A stretch of 64,000 bases of DNA from UBA668 sp041918155 (GTDB lineage: Bacteria > Actinomycetota > Acidimicrobiia > Acidimicrobiales > Ilumatobacteraceae), in the NCBI GenBank assembly GCA_041918155.1, contig JAYRWH010000090.1, forward strand, positions 6,954-70,953. The letters are read 5' to 3'. A program made the translations under genes and the position numbers. Under the pieces are notes generated by a model. The model did no database searches and was not told the DNA's origin. It saw only the letters and a program-made list of their open reading frames with translations. Every line of letters begins with the position of its first letter. Position 1 is the first letter of the stretch. This document shows positions 9,072 to 17,311 of the stretch, piece after piece.

Positions 9072-9538
9072 CTACTCCAGTCCTGCCTCGGGTGTCGTCC
9101 TCACTCTCCTACCCGACCCGCGATGGGGATGACATGTGACGGCTCAAGTTGCGCTCAACAGCTCTTGGCGGTCTCAGGGCGCCGATCGAGGCAGCGGCGC
9201 AGCTGATGCTCAATAGCTGTCGGCGGCCACCAGGTACTGCCCAGTGGCGGGCAATGGCCAACGGATCCTCTGTCGATCACGTCGCCGTGAACCCTCAGCT
9301 TGGTGGGTTCCGAGGTCCGGTGCCTCGTCGCTCGGTCCCATGCTCGCCTGGGGGACACGTACAGATGCGCCCACTTGTGCGTCCCTCGTGGGAGCGGTCA
9401 GCCGTCGCTACACGCCGTGCGCTCTCTGGCGCCTACCGACGCTTCGGTGCCCCGCCGGGCCTTGGATGCGTAACGGAGTGACCTCTGTCGGTCCTGCGAG
9501 ACGCTACCGGTGACTGGCTGTGCGGTTCGAGCCAGCTA
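9072..9538. other. Non-coding stretch between IS element and PfkB-TIR gene
   Basis: About 467 bases in which I see no supported gene. Several short open frames exist on both strands, but none has a recognisable motif, a good ribosome site or a plausible amino-acid composition. It may be debris left by rearrangement around the insertion sequence. No clear terminator for the leftward PfkB-TIR gene was found. Confidence 0.4.
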
Positions 9539-11104
9539 TCAATGATGAGGTGGTTCGTTGTCGGTAGCGTCGAGGAACGCCCTGCAAGGTCGGTCCCATT
9601 CCGTTGCATGCGGAGGAGCGCAGCCGATCCGTGTGATGTGCTCGCGGAGGCGAAGCAGGCCGTCGTCATCGTTGAGCCGAGTGGCCTGTATCGGAGCGCG
9701 GAGTGGCCCGAGTTGGGACATGCTCACGTCGCGATCGACGAGGCACCAGTTCTGCTTTCCGAGGATCCACGCTGCGCCGGTCTCGTAGTCGCAGAAGTTG
9801 CTGCCCAGGAACCTTGGCGTGACCAGTGAGACCACGAGGTCGGCGCGTTGCAGGCGGTACGCGACCGCTGGGAGCCACTCGTCGCCCCGTGGGACGCCGG
9901 CGCCCTCGATGCCGACGCAGAAGATGCGTGAGATCGGGACACCTGTGGATTCGAGGAGGTTGACGAAGGCCCGCGCGAGTCGGAGGTCACCGGCCTCGAA
10001 GCTGATGAATACGCCGCCGCCACGGTCGTGATCATTGGCCCAAGCTGTGCGAAGGCGGTCGTAGCCGTGATCTCCGAAGGCTTGCAGTTTCGTCCGAGCA
10101 GCCACCATGCCCGTGAGCGCGCCGGCGACCTCTCCCAACCGATGGTCAAGCAGGGCAGCAAGGAAGCCCGCGGCGAAGACATCTCCGCCGCCCGTAGAGT
10201 CGGCAATCCGGGACGGTGGAAGGGCCGACAGCGGGACTACGTCAGTGCTGCCGTCGTTCCGTACGATGACCGTTCGGTCCCAGTCCTTCAGCAGCACGAC
10301 CGTCGTGGCCTCTCCCCGTCCCGCAAGGTTGTGGGCAGCCAGTTCAAGGTCCGGGGAGCCCCCGAGTCGCTTGAGCTCCTCCTTGTTGACGAAGACGTAA
10401 TCCGCACGCCGGATGATCTCCAATACGTCATCGCCGACTCCGGCACTAACGAGTTCCGCCCACGGCAGTCCCGGGTCGACGCTGAGCGACGGCGCTGTTC
10501 CCGATGGTCGACTCGAGTTGAGCGCCCGTTCCAGCAGGCGGAGCACCGCCGCGGGCCCCCTCTCTCCAAGGACCGACGAGACGTGGATGTGTCGCGCCCG
10601 CCGTAGGTAGTCCACGGCGTCGTCCTCAAAGGTGGGGTCGGTGAGGCCTTGGGCGACAGCGTCTGAGTAGTACGTGTGGAGCTCTCGGTTCCCCTGATCG
10701 TCGACGAGCGAGAGGCACGCGCCGGTCGCTGCGCCTGTGCCGGTCACTCCAGCCAGATCGACGTAAGGAACCGCTGCCGCCAACTCAGGCCATCGAGGAG
10801 CCTCCGCTTTCATCGGCACAGGACCGAGCACTGACACGTAGCCCACGCGGAGCGTTGGCGACAGACCAGCAACGGCCCGTACAACATTGAAAGCCGACCC
10901 CCCGTAAGTTCGCGCGACCTGGTTGGCGGCCCGAAGAACGCTCGAAAGGTGGGCGACAAAGGCATCCAGGTCCTTCGTAGTGCGTTCAAGGTCGAGGAGT
11001 TGCCGTCTGAGCTCGGGACACGCTTCCTCTGCGATGTCGTGCCATCGAACGATGAAATCGCGGTTCAATGCACCGATACCCACCAGATCGAGCGACCCTT
11101 CCAC
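9539..11104 (-). CDS. PfkB-family carbohydrate/nucleoside kinase fused to a TIR domain
   Basis: A 521-residue two-domain protein. Residues about 5-355 are a ribokinase/PfkB-family kinase: LDLVGIGALNRDF at the start, the first family signature near YGGSAFNVVRAVAGL (67-81), LSVDPG (207-212), VFVNKEEL (237-244), and the second signature DSTGGGD (302-308) with catalytic base D308. Residues about 363-500 form a TIR domain: GGVFISFEAGDLRLARAF (363-380) and FLGSNFCDYETGAAW (432-446), with E441 as candidate NADase glutamate. There is no signal peptide. The start is GTG at 11104 with a weak AGGA upstream. I infer a defence role: the kinase as sensor or regulator and TIR as NAD+-consuming effector. The kinase substrate is unknown. 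Confidence 0.85.
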   Translation of the reverse strand: MEGSLDLVGIGALNRDFIVRWHDIAEEACPELRRQLLDLERTTKDLDAFVAHLSSVLRAANQVARTYGGSAFNVVRAVAGLSPTLRVGYVSVLGPVPMKAEAPRWPELAAAVPYVDLAGVTGTGAATGACLSLVDDQGNRELHTYYSDAVAQGLTDPTFEDDAVDYLRRARHIHVSSVLGERGPAAVLRLLERALNSSRPSGTAPSLSVDPGLPWAELVSAGVGDDVLEIIRRADYVFVNKEELKRLGGSPDLELAAHNLAGRGEATTVVLLKDWDRTVIVRNDGSTDVVPLSALPPSRIADSTGGGDVFAAGFLAALLDHRLGEVAGALTGMVAARTKLQAFGDHGYDRLRTAWANDHDRGGGVFISFEAGDLRLARAFVNLLESTGVPISRIFCVGIEGAGVPRGDEWLPAVAYRLQRADLVVSLVTPRFLGSNFCDYETGAAWILGKQNWCLVDRDVSMSQLGPLRAPIQATRLNDDDGLLRLREHITRIGCAPPHATEWDRPCRAFLDATDNEPPHH

Positions 11105-11493
11105 AATCCTAGACTCTCATGAATTGGCCCTTCCCTGTCACGGATTCGACTCACCGACGGGATTCTCCCGCCGCCTTCGATAGCGCCGGGTGCCAGCTTC
11201 TGCACAGGACGCCGGCGGCCGCTCCTCGACACGCTTCCCGCAGGCGCATCGACAACGATGCCAACCTGACTCGCTTCGGCTGCTGCTGGGCGGCCAGGAC
11301 CTGAGCTGTCATCGACCGCCGGCTCGTGGCTCGTCCGATGCGAGGATCAGCGCTACTCGACCGAGTGAGTCGACGTCGTTCTGTTCGCGCGTGATGCGCT
11401 GTCGCGTAAGGCGTATCACTCTTGCGCCGCGCGACCCATCAGGTCGTGGCCGGGGTCCGGCGATGCCGGCACCTGACGCCTACTCTGACGAAT
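11105..11493. promoter_or_regulatory. Divergent intergenic region between PfkB-TIR and propeller genes
   Basis: About 390 bases separate the start codons of the two divergent genes and should hold both promoters. I cannot identify convincing -35/-10 hexamers. The reading frame of the rightward gene stays open back to 11422, but the extra residues are Arg/His-rich and look non-coding. Confidence 0.4.
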
Positions 11494-13176
11494 GTGTACC
11501 GTCGCGTCGAAGTCTCGCGTGCTCTTGACGATCTCATCTCGAGGCAGGATGGCATCACCTTTCAACGATTGGCCCGACGTCTGTTGCGATCTCAGTTGGG
11601 GAACGTGTTCCCGCACAACGAACACGCGGACCTAGGCCGAGATGCCGTGATCAACTTCCTGGGAAACCCGGCATCCGTACTCTCGTCGCTGACAGCCTCC
11701 ATCTCGAAGCTCCGCGCAGACGCTGGTCGACTGCAGGCGCATGATCCTCCCAAGCGAGTCGTGTTTGTCACGCCGAGAACCGTTTCCAATCAACGAATAG
11801 CGCGTTGGCAAAACGAACTGAGGGTCGACTTCGGAATGGATCTGACCGTCCTCGAGCGATCCTGGGTGGAGGACGAGTGTCTGCGGGCTGAGAACGCGCT
11901 CGTGGTCACCGACGAGTTGAGGATTCCCGGAGCGCTGCTGACGTCAGACTCCCTCATGGTCGGCGCCTGTCATCTTCTCGGGGAGCGAAACGAGAGGGTC
12001 CTTGATGTAGTGACGTGCGCCGACTGTGATCTGGGGTCCGCAGTTGTGTGGTCGACTCCACCGGGACAAGACCAAGATGAGACAGTCCACATCGTCTATG
12101 TCGGACCGGAGGGTCTCGTAACGCGCAGCATCAACGGAGGCGCCGATCCTGGCTGTGCGATGCTGCGAGACGAGATCTACGTCTCCTGGATTCGAAAGGT
12201 GTCCGGCGCAGACACTTGGGACATCATTGTTCGTCCACTCTCGGTCACGCTGGCTGACTCAGGACCGCCGATCGTTGTCTCGGGTGTATCGGGCCTCGCT
12301 TACGCCCCGCGACTCGTGCGCCTGAACAATGAGTTGGTGGTCTTGTACATTCAGAACGCCGAAGCAGGAATGACGGACCTCGTCGCGCACTACCTTAGAG
12401 ACGGCATCGCCCGAACGATTCGGTGCGTGGGTGGGTGTCTTGATCTCGCGTATGTCGTACATAGGGACTCGTTGCTTGTGGCCTTTCCAAGCATCGCGGC
12501 CCGTTCGGACGATGAACTGCGAACCGAGATCGAGTTCGTTCAGTTGCGAAGCCACGAGTGGCGGCGCGTTCAGTCCCCTCTGCTTCGATCGGTGCGGAGA
12601 CTTGCCCTCGCCTCAGCCGGATCAGATTTGGTGCTGGCGTGCGAGTTCTTCGATGGGGCACTCGAGCTGATCACCTATGACTTCGAGGTTGGACAAATTC
12701 TCGATCGCAACCTTGTGTCTAGCCATGGGAAGTTCCCTGCCGTAGCAGCGGACAACGGGCGAGTGGTGCTGGCGTGGTGCGGCGCGCCGACAGAACCGCG
12801 TGAGTACCAGCGAGCGCGCCGTCGCCGACTCAACCCAGCGGCGCTGCTCGACGGCCTGGATGATCTTCGTGAGTCTTGGCGACCGCGACTCGAGGCGATC
12901 CACCTCGAACAGGGTCTTGAACAGTCGGCGGCAGAGAGGAGAGCCCGGGATGACACTCTGATGATCGACCCATGGGCGACGCTGTGGCTCGGCCGCCTCG
13001 ACGCCGATGGAACTGTGGTGCCGATCGAGTATTCGTTGGGCTACGGTCTGCGTCTCAATCAGGAACTCGCGCTCTCACTTGATGGTGGAGACGGCGTCCT
13101 AGCGTGGTTGAGCGCGCGAGACATTGGCGACGGCGTCGTCGCTCTCCGCCAGATCCGACTCGCTCGGGATTCATGA
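11494..13176 (+). CDS. Nuclease-like N-terminal domain plus beta-propeller protein
   Basis: A 560-residue protein. The first about 130 residues (ITFQRLARRLLRSQLG, HADLGRDAVI at 44-53, then KRVVFVTPRTVSNQ and W-x2-EL-x4-FGMDLTVLER) follow the pattern of restriction-endonuclease-like modules seen at the N-terminus of bacterial conflict proteins. However, I see no E-x-K strand after the conserved aspartate, so catalytic activity is doubtful. From about residue 150 onward come repeated short strands such as ELVVLYIQNAEA, SDLVLACEFFDG, GRVVLAWCGAPT and GVLAWLSARD, indicating a beta-propeller of six or seven blades. I chose GTG 11494 over the open ATG at 11422 on composition. It is divergent to the PfkB-TIR gene, which suggests a joint role. 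Function is unknown. Confidence 0.7.
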   Translation: MYRRVEVSRALDDLISRQDGITFQRLARRLLRSQLGNVFPHNEHADLGRDAVINFLGNPASVLSSLTASISKLRADAGRLQAHDPPKRVVFVTPRTVSNQRIARWQNELRVDFGMDLTVLERSWVEDECLRAENALVVTDELRIPGALLTSDSLMVGACHLLGERNERVLDVVTCADCDLGSAVVWSTPPGQDQDETVHIVYVGPEGLVTRSINGGADPGCAMLRDEIYVSWIRKVSGADTWDIIVRPLSVTLADSGPPIVVSGVSGLAYAPRLVRLNNELVVLYIQNAEAGMTDLVAHYLRDGIARTIRCVGGCLDLAYVVHRDSLLVAFPSIAARSDDELRTEIEFVQLRSHEWRRVQSPLLRSVRRLALASAGSDLVLACEFFDGALELITYDFEVGQILDRNLVSSHGKFPAVAADNGRVVLAWCGAPTEPREYQRARRRRLNPAALLDGLDDLRESWRPRLEAIHLEQGLEQSAAERRARDDTLMIDPWATLWLGRLDADGTVVPIEYSLGYGLRLNQELALSLDGGDGVLAWLSARDIGDGVVALRQIRLARDS

Positions 13177-13440
13177 GCCGGCTTCGCCGAGACATAAGTA
13201 CAAGACCCTCAGGACTTGCAGCACCAAGCAACCGGTGATGCGCAAGGCGCCCCCGGAGTTCTCCGCGCGATGGAGAACATCGGCAAGCGAGGGACCAGCA
13301 GCGAACGTACATCCGCCCCGAGAGCGAGCAGCGTTCGCAGGCGGCACCCGAGAACACGCCGACCGGCGACGTACTGGCGCACCTCGCTGGCGGTCGGTGC
13401 GCTTGGGACGCCCCGAAGTATCGGTATGCCGCGATCGCGG

Positions 13441-14841
13441 TCACAGCAGCTGATCACTCTTGGCGTTTGGACGGCTATCAGCGGGCACGAGCAAACCGGC
13501 ACCGATGGGCTGAATTCGATGGCTGCCGACATGCTCCGGTGTCTGCTCATTGAGGAAGCTCTCGATCTTCGCGTTGCCGATCGTCTCGTCGTCCTGCAGG
13601 GCGCCGACGTAGGTCGACACGAGGGTCTCGACGCTGTGGCCGAGACGACGGGCGGTTTCGCCAAGTGGAACGCCGCTGCGGAGCCAGGTGGTCGCTGCTG
13701 CATGTCGGCAGTCGTAGACGCGCATCGGCGGTAGGCCGACGGCTTCGAGCGCGCGGTGCCATGAGCGGACCCAGTTCGATTGGCTCGGGCGTGAGCCGGT
13801 TCTCGTGCGGAACAAGAGTTGCGCATCATCGACGATGCTTTGTTCGGCGATCCATCTGGCGAGCATTTCGACGAGCACGGGCGGGATCGGTACGTCTCTC
13901 GGCCCGGTCTTTGGTTCTCCCGGCTCATCGAACGAGATGTCAGCTTCGGTGACGTGGAGACGGCCCCACCCATCGGCCGGAAGGTCGAGTGACGCTCGTC
14001 GGATCATCACAACCTCCGATGGCCTGAGCCCGGCGTAGTACGCAACAGCGGTCATCGCCCTGTACGTCTGGCTGCCCGGTTGATGGCTTGCGATCGCTTC
14101 AATCGCTCGGGCCATCGTCGGCGGATCGGGGAGCCGGCGCGGATCCACCGACCGGCGACGCCTCGCGACCTTGCGGCGGGCACGAGTACGTGATCGCGGT
14201 GGCCACGGGTCGCCAGAGATGGCGCCTGCCTGCACGGCGGCAACGATGCAAGCTCGAGCGACGATGCGTGTCCGGTTCGCCGTGGTCGCCGACAGCGGCT
14301 GCCCATCGAGTCGCAGCCCGAGCTGCCGGTCGATCTCCGCGGTCGACTCTCGATCGATCGCCGACAGCGTCAGCGAATGTTCCGTCAGCCACTTCTCCCA
14401 GCGGACCTCAGGTCCGTCGGCATCGGGGCGTAGCGCTTGCTTCAGGTAGCGCCGCAGCTCTGCTTCCGTGCGTCCAACTTCGACATCGGCGGCGATGATC
14501 ACGAGCTTCGCCAGACTCTCGACCGCGGAGTTGCGCGTCCGAGGTTGCCACTCGACCCACTGTTCGCCGAGCCAGCGCCGGGCCCATTCGTAGACGTTCA
14601 TGTCGCTCAGCGACGGCTGCCAAGAGGATGGATCGCCTGTCACTTCATCGAATCGTTCGCCGCGCTGGACGGCGTTCATCAGCAGCACACGGAATCTGTC
14701 CGCTTCGGCACGCGTGTGGAACGACTTGCTGCGTTGCCGGCTGTCGACGGACCAACGCACGACCCACGGACGCTTCACGCGGTCTGAGGATCGGCGGTCC
14801 TGGATGCTGTACACCTGCACCTCTTGATGCATGCGCTTCAT
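13441..14841 (-). CDS. int: Tyrosine-type site-specific integrase of the island
   Basis: A 466-residue tyrosine recombinase that would catalyse integration and excision at the adjacent tRNA-Arg site. It has an N-terminal arm-binding/SAM-like part and a C-terminal catalytic domain. The catalytic residues visible are R273 (AGLRPSEV), K311 (GEPKTGPRDVPIP), R379 (VYDCRHAAATTW), H402 (RRLGHS) and nucleophile Y411 (STYVGAL). The usual first His of the HxxR box is a tyrosine (Y376). I chose ATG 14841, preceded by GGGAGG at 7 bases; the frame stays open to 15228 but that part runs antisense through the tRNA scar. It lies 136 bases inside the att site. Confidence 0.93.
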   Translation of the reverse strand: MKRMHQEVQVYSIQDRRSSDRVKRPWVVRWSVDSRQRSKSFHTRAEADRFRVLLMNAVQRGERFDEVTGDPSSWQPSLSDMNVYEWARRWLGEQWVEWQPRTRNSAVESLAKLVIIAADVEVGRTEAELRRYLKQALRPDADGPEVRWEKWLTEHSLTLSAIDRESTAEIDRQLGLRLDGQPLSATTANRTRIVARACIVAAVQAGAISGDPWPPRSRTRARRKVARRRRSVDPRRLPDPPTMARAIEAIASHQPGSQTYRAMTAVAYYAGLRPSEVVMIRRASLDLPADGWGRLHVTEADISFDEPGEPKTGPRDVPIPPVLVEMLARWIAEQSIVDDAQLLFRTRTGSRPSQSNWVRSWHRALEAVGLPPMRVYDCRHAAATTWLRSGVPLGETARRLGHSVETLVSTYVGALQDDETIGNAKIESFLNEQTPEHVGSHRIQPIGAGLLVPADSRPNAKSDQLL

Positions 14842-14863
14842 GTGTGACCTCCCACCCGTTTCA

Positions 14864-14886
14864 CCCGCCCTCGGGTAGAGGGTGGG
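14864..14886 (-). promoter_or_regulatory. Inverted repeat upstream of the integrase
   Basis: CCC-G-CCCTC (14864-14872) pairs with GAGGG-T-GGG (14878-14886) across a 5-base spacer, 22 bases upstream of the integrase start. It could be a stem in the integrase leader or a binding site for integrase or excisionase. The pairing is seen directly; the role is inferred. Confidence 0.4.
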
Positions 14887-14976
14887 GGTTACAGGAAATT
14901 GGGAGAGCATTGGGAGGAACTCCCTCCCTCGATCCGCAAACCGACCCTGAGCAGGTCGAACACAGGTTCTGACCAA

Positions 14977-15022
14977 CGGTTTCCTAAACCGCAGGTCGCA
15001 AGTTCGATCCTTGCCGGGGGCG
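14977..15022 (+). repeat. Attachment-site scar: 3' half of a tRNA-Arg(CCT) gene
   Basis: The sequence matches the 3' half of a tRNA-Arg. CGGTTTCCTAAACCG (14977-14991) is an anticodon arm with CCT in the loop. GCAAG-TTCGATC-CTTGC (14998-15014) is a T arm. CGGGGGC plus a discriminator base (15015-15022) is the 3' acceptor strand. No 5' acceptor strand GCCCCCG or D arm precedes it, so it is not a functional gene. This is the usual scar of integration into a tRNA 3' end: the intact gene and the other att copy should lie at the far left border, outside the window. Everything left of it to position 1 is thus island DNA. Confidence 0.8.
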
Positions 15023-15084
15023 CTGCAGGACGCGGGGCAGATCGGCGGCACAAGCGCGGTGGACGATATGCGAAGGTGGACGGC

Positions 15085-15855
15085 GTGGACTTCTTTCATT
15101 TGAGCACGGCAGCGCTCGCCGCCGTTCTCGTGCTCGTACTCGGAAGCAGCCTCGCCGCGGGCGTCCTCGTCGGTCGTGCGATGCGGGGTCGGCCGAACAC
15201 CACTCACGAACCCGCGGCGGTCGTCCAAGGTGCGTTACTCGGCTTCGTCGGCCTGCTGCTCGCGTTCGGCCTGTCGATGGCGGTGGGCCGGTACGAGGGG
15301 CGGCGGGCGCTCGTGGTGCAGGAGGCCAACGACATCGGTACCGCCTACCTGCGCGCACAGCTGCTCGACGAACCCGAGCGGAGCCAAACGCTGACGCTGT
15401 TCAAGGAGTACACCGACGCGGCTATCGCGGTCGCCAGCGTCGTGCCCGACACTGCGCAGTATCGCGAGCGGGTCGACAAGGTCGAGGCGTTGCAGGACCA
15501 GTTGTGGGCCCTTGCGGGTGACGCGGTGAAGGCCGACCCGGTCGGTACGGCGCCCCGGCTCTACATCGAGGTGTTGAACGACACGTTCGACACCCACACG
15601 GAGCGGGTGGCGTCGCTCAGCAACCGTGTGCCGACGCCGGTGATGCTGCTCCTCGTCGTGGCCAGCGCGGCCGCCTTGGCCGCGTTGGCCTACTTCCTCA
15701 CGCTGCTGGGTCGAGGCATCGCCACATCGCTGATCACGGGTGTGGTGTTGTTGATCATCCTCTTCGTGTCGTTCGATCTCGACCGCCCTCGCCGCGGGTT
15801 CATCAGGGTGCCCGACGCCGCCCTCGTACAACTCCGCGAGTCGATGGATCGATGA
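15085..15855 (+). CDS. DUF4239 (bestrophin-like) membrane protein
   Basis: A 256-residue membrane protein of the DUF4239/bestrophin-like domain family. It has an N-terminal hydrophobic helix (ALAAVLVLVLGSSLAAGVLVG), a second one (VVQGALLGFVGLLLAFGLSMAVG) followed by the family-typical RYEGRRALVVQEANDIGTAY, a soluble middle, and two C-terminal helices. Members are poorly characterised; a channel-like role is only suggested by bestrophin similarity. I chose GTG 15085, with GAAGG 8 bases upstream. The stop overlaps the next gene as ATGA. It is the first chromosomal gene after the island border. Confidence 0.8.
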   Translation: MDFFHLSTAALAAVLVLVLGSSLAAGVLVGRAMRGRPNTTHEPAAVVQGALLGFVGLLLAFGLSMAVGRYEGRRALVVQEANDIGTAYLRAQLLDEPERSQTLTLFKEYTDAAIAVASVVPDTAQYRERVDKVEALQDQLWALAGDAVKADPVGTAPRLYIEVLNDTFDTHTERVASLSNRVPTPVMLLLVVASAAALAALAYFLTLLGRGIATSLITGVVLLIILFVSFDLDRPRRGFIRVPDAALVQLRESMDR

Positions 15856-17240
15856 CCAGGCCGCGCCAGCCCACCATCACGCTCGCCGCGTTCGACGCGC
15901 CCATTCCGACGTCGGCGGAACGCCGCACTGCCGGGAAGGCCGTGCGGGCCAAGGCTCCGCGCCGCGTGCACGCCAAGTGGGAGCCGACGCCCAACCGGCG
16001 CGACCCGATCGAGGTGCTCGTCGAGTCGAACCGCACGCGCGACCAGGGTCTCGTGCCCCTGCGCTACGCCCGTATGGCCGCGTCACCGTTCGCGTTCCTC
16101 CGTGGTTCCGCGCTGGTGATGGCCTACGACTTGGCCATGGGGCCGCGCACCAGCTTCGAAGTGCGGCTGTGCGGCGATGCACACCTGGCCAACTTCGGCA
16201 TCTTCGCCAGCCCCGAACGGAACCTTGTCTTCGACCTCAACGACTTCGACGAATCGGCTCCCGGCCCGTTCGAGTGGGACGTCAAGCGCCTCGCGGCCAG
16301 CATCGTCGTGGCCGCTCGCGAGTCCGGTCACGACGCCGTCGCAGCGCGTCGCGCCGTGCTCGAAGCCGTCGCCGCCTATCGCGATTGGACGGAACGCTAC
16401 GCCGGCATGACCCGCCTCGACGTGTGGTACTCGCGCATCGATGCCGCGGATCTGATGGACTCGATGAACGCCGCCGGACAGCGGGGGATGCGCGAAGTGC
16501 TCGCCAAGATGGCCGCCAAGAACCATCTCAAGGCCTTCTCCAAGCTCACTCAGGAGATCGACGGTCGCCGTCGCATCGTGGACGATCCGCCGGTCATCAT
16601 GCACGTCGACGATCTGCTTCCCGATCTGCAGTCGCGGCTCATGGCCGTGTTCAGTCAGTACCGGGAGACGCTGAGCGCCGACCGGCAGGCGCTGTTCGAC
16701 AACTACCGTTTCGTCGACTTCGCCCGCAAAGTGGTGGGCGTCGGCAGTGTGGGCACCCGGTGCTGGATGGCACTGTTCCAGGGGCCCAACGGGGGTCCGC
16801 TGTTCTTGCAGGTGAAAGAGGCCGGTCCATCGGCGCCTGGCCTGGCGCTCGACCGCGTGCTGAAGATGCATCACGGGCAACGAGTGGTCGAAGGACAACG
16901 ACTCCTGCAGGCAACGAGCGACCTGATGCTCGGCTGGGCCACCGACCCCGTGACGGGCATCCACTACTTCGTCCGCCAGTTGTGGGACTCGAAGGGGTCG
17001 TTCGAGGTCACGTCCCTCTCGCGGGCCGGCTTCAACCTCTATGCGACGTACTGCGGATGGGCACTCGCCCGGGCCCACGCCCGAACCGGCGACTCGGTCT
17101 CGGTGCTCGGTTACATCGGCACCTCCGAGCGCTTCGGCGAATCGATCGCCGACTGGGCAGAGGCCTACGCCGATCAAACGGTACGGGACCATGCCGCGCT
17201 GCTCGCCGCGATCGAGCGCGGCGTGTTGCCGACTGCCTGA
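15852..17240 (+). CDS. DUF2252 domain protein (kinase-like fold)
   Basis: A 462-residue member of the DUF2252 family. The segments RTRDQGLVPLRYARMAASPF, LCGDAHLANFGIFASPERN and VFDLNDFDESAPGPFEWDVKRL are characteristic. GDAHLANFG and DFDE resemble the catalytic and metal-binding loops of aminoglycoside-phosphotransferase-like kinases, so a phosphotransfer role is plausible but unproven. No signal peptide is seen. It overlaps the DUF4239 gene by 4 bases, implying coupled expression. Confidence 0.88.
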   Translation: MTRPRQPTITLAAFDAPIPTSAERRTAGKAVRAKAPRRVHAKWEPTPNRRDPIEVLVESNRTRDQGLVPLRYARMAASPFAFLRGSALVMAYDLAMGPRTSFEVRLCGDAHLANFGIFASPERNLVFDLNDFDESAPGPFEWDVKRLAASIVVAARESGHDAVAARRAVLEAVAAYRDWTERYAGMTRLDVWYSRIDAADLMDSMNAAGQRGMREVLAKMAAKNHLKAFSKLTQEIDGRRRIVDDPPVIMHVDDLLPDLQSRLMAVFSQYRETLSADRQALFDNYRFVDFARKVVGVGSVGTRCWMALFQGPNGGPLFLQVKEAGPSAPGLALDRVLKMHHGQRVVEGQRLLQATSDLMLGWATDPVTGIHYFVRQLWDSKGSFEVTSLSRAGFNLYATYCGWALARAHARTGDSVSVLGYIGTSERFGESIADWAEAYADQTVRDHAALLAAIERGVLPTA

Positions 17241-17311
17241 GGGGAGCCGTGAGAAGTCACGCCGCGGCCTTGCGGGCGATGATCTCGCGCCAGCGTCACG
17301 ACGGACGAGGG

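Noticed and set aside
13177..13440. Small leftward open frame between the propeller gene and the integrase
   Set aside because: It is Arg/Ser/Cys-rich, overlaps the end of the propeller gene and has no recognisable motif, so I treat the stretch as non-coding.
14977..15022. Functional tRNA-Arg gene
   Set aside because: No 5' acceptor strand or D arm is found upstream, so only a 3' half is present.
14899..15084. Extension of the DUF4239 frame to 14899
   Set aside because: It runs through the tRNA scar. The GTG at 15085 has GAAGG at the right distance and begins directly with the membrane helix region.
14842..15228. N-terminal extension of the integrase frame containing a GKDRTCDLR-type peptide
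   Set aside because: This peptide is the well-known artefact of reading antisense through a tRNA 3' end. The real start is at 14841 with a good ribosome site.
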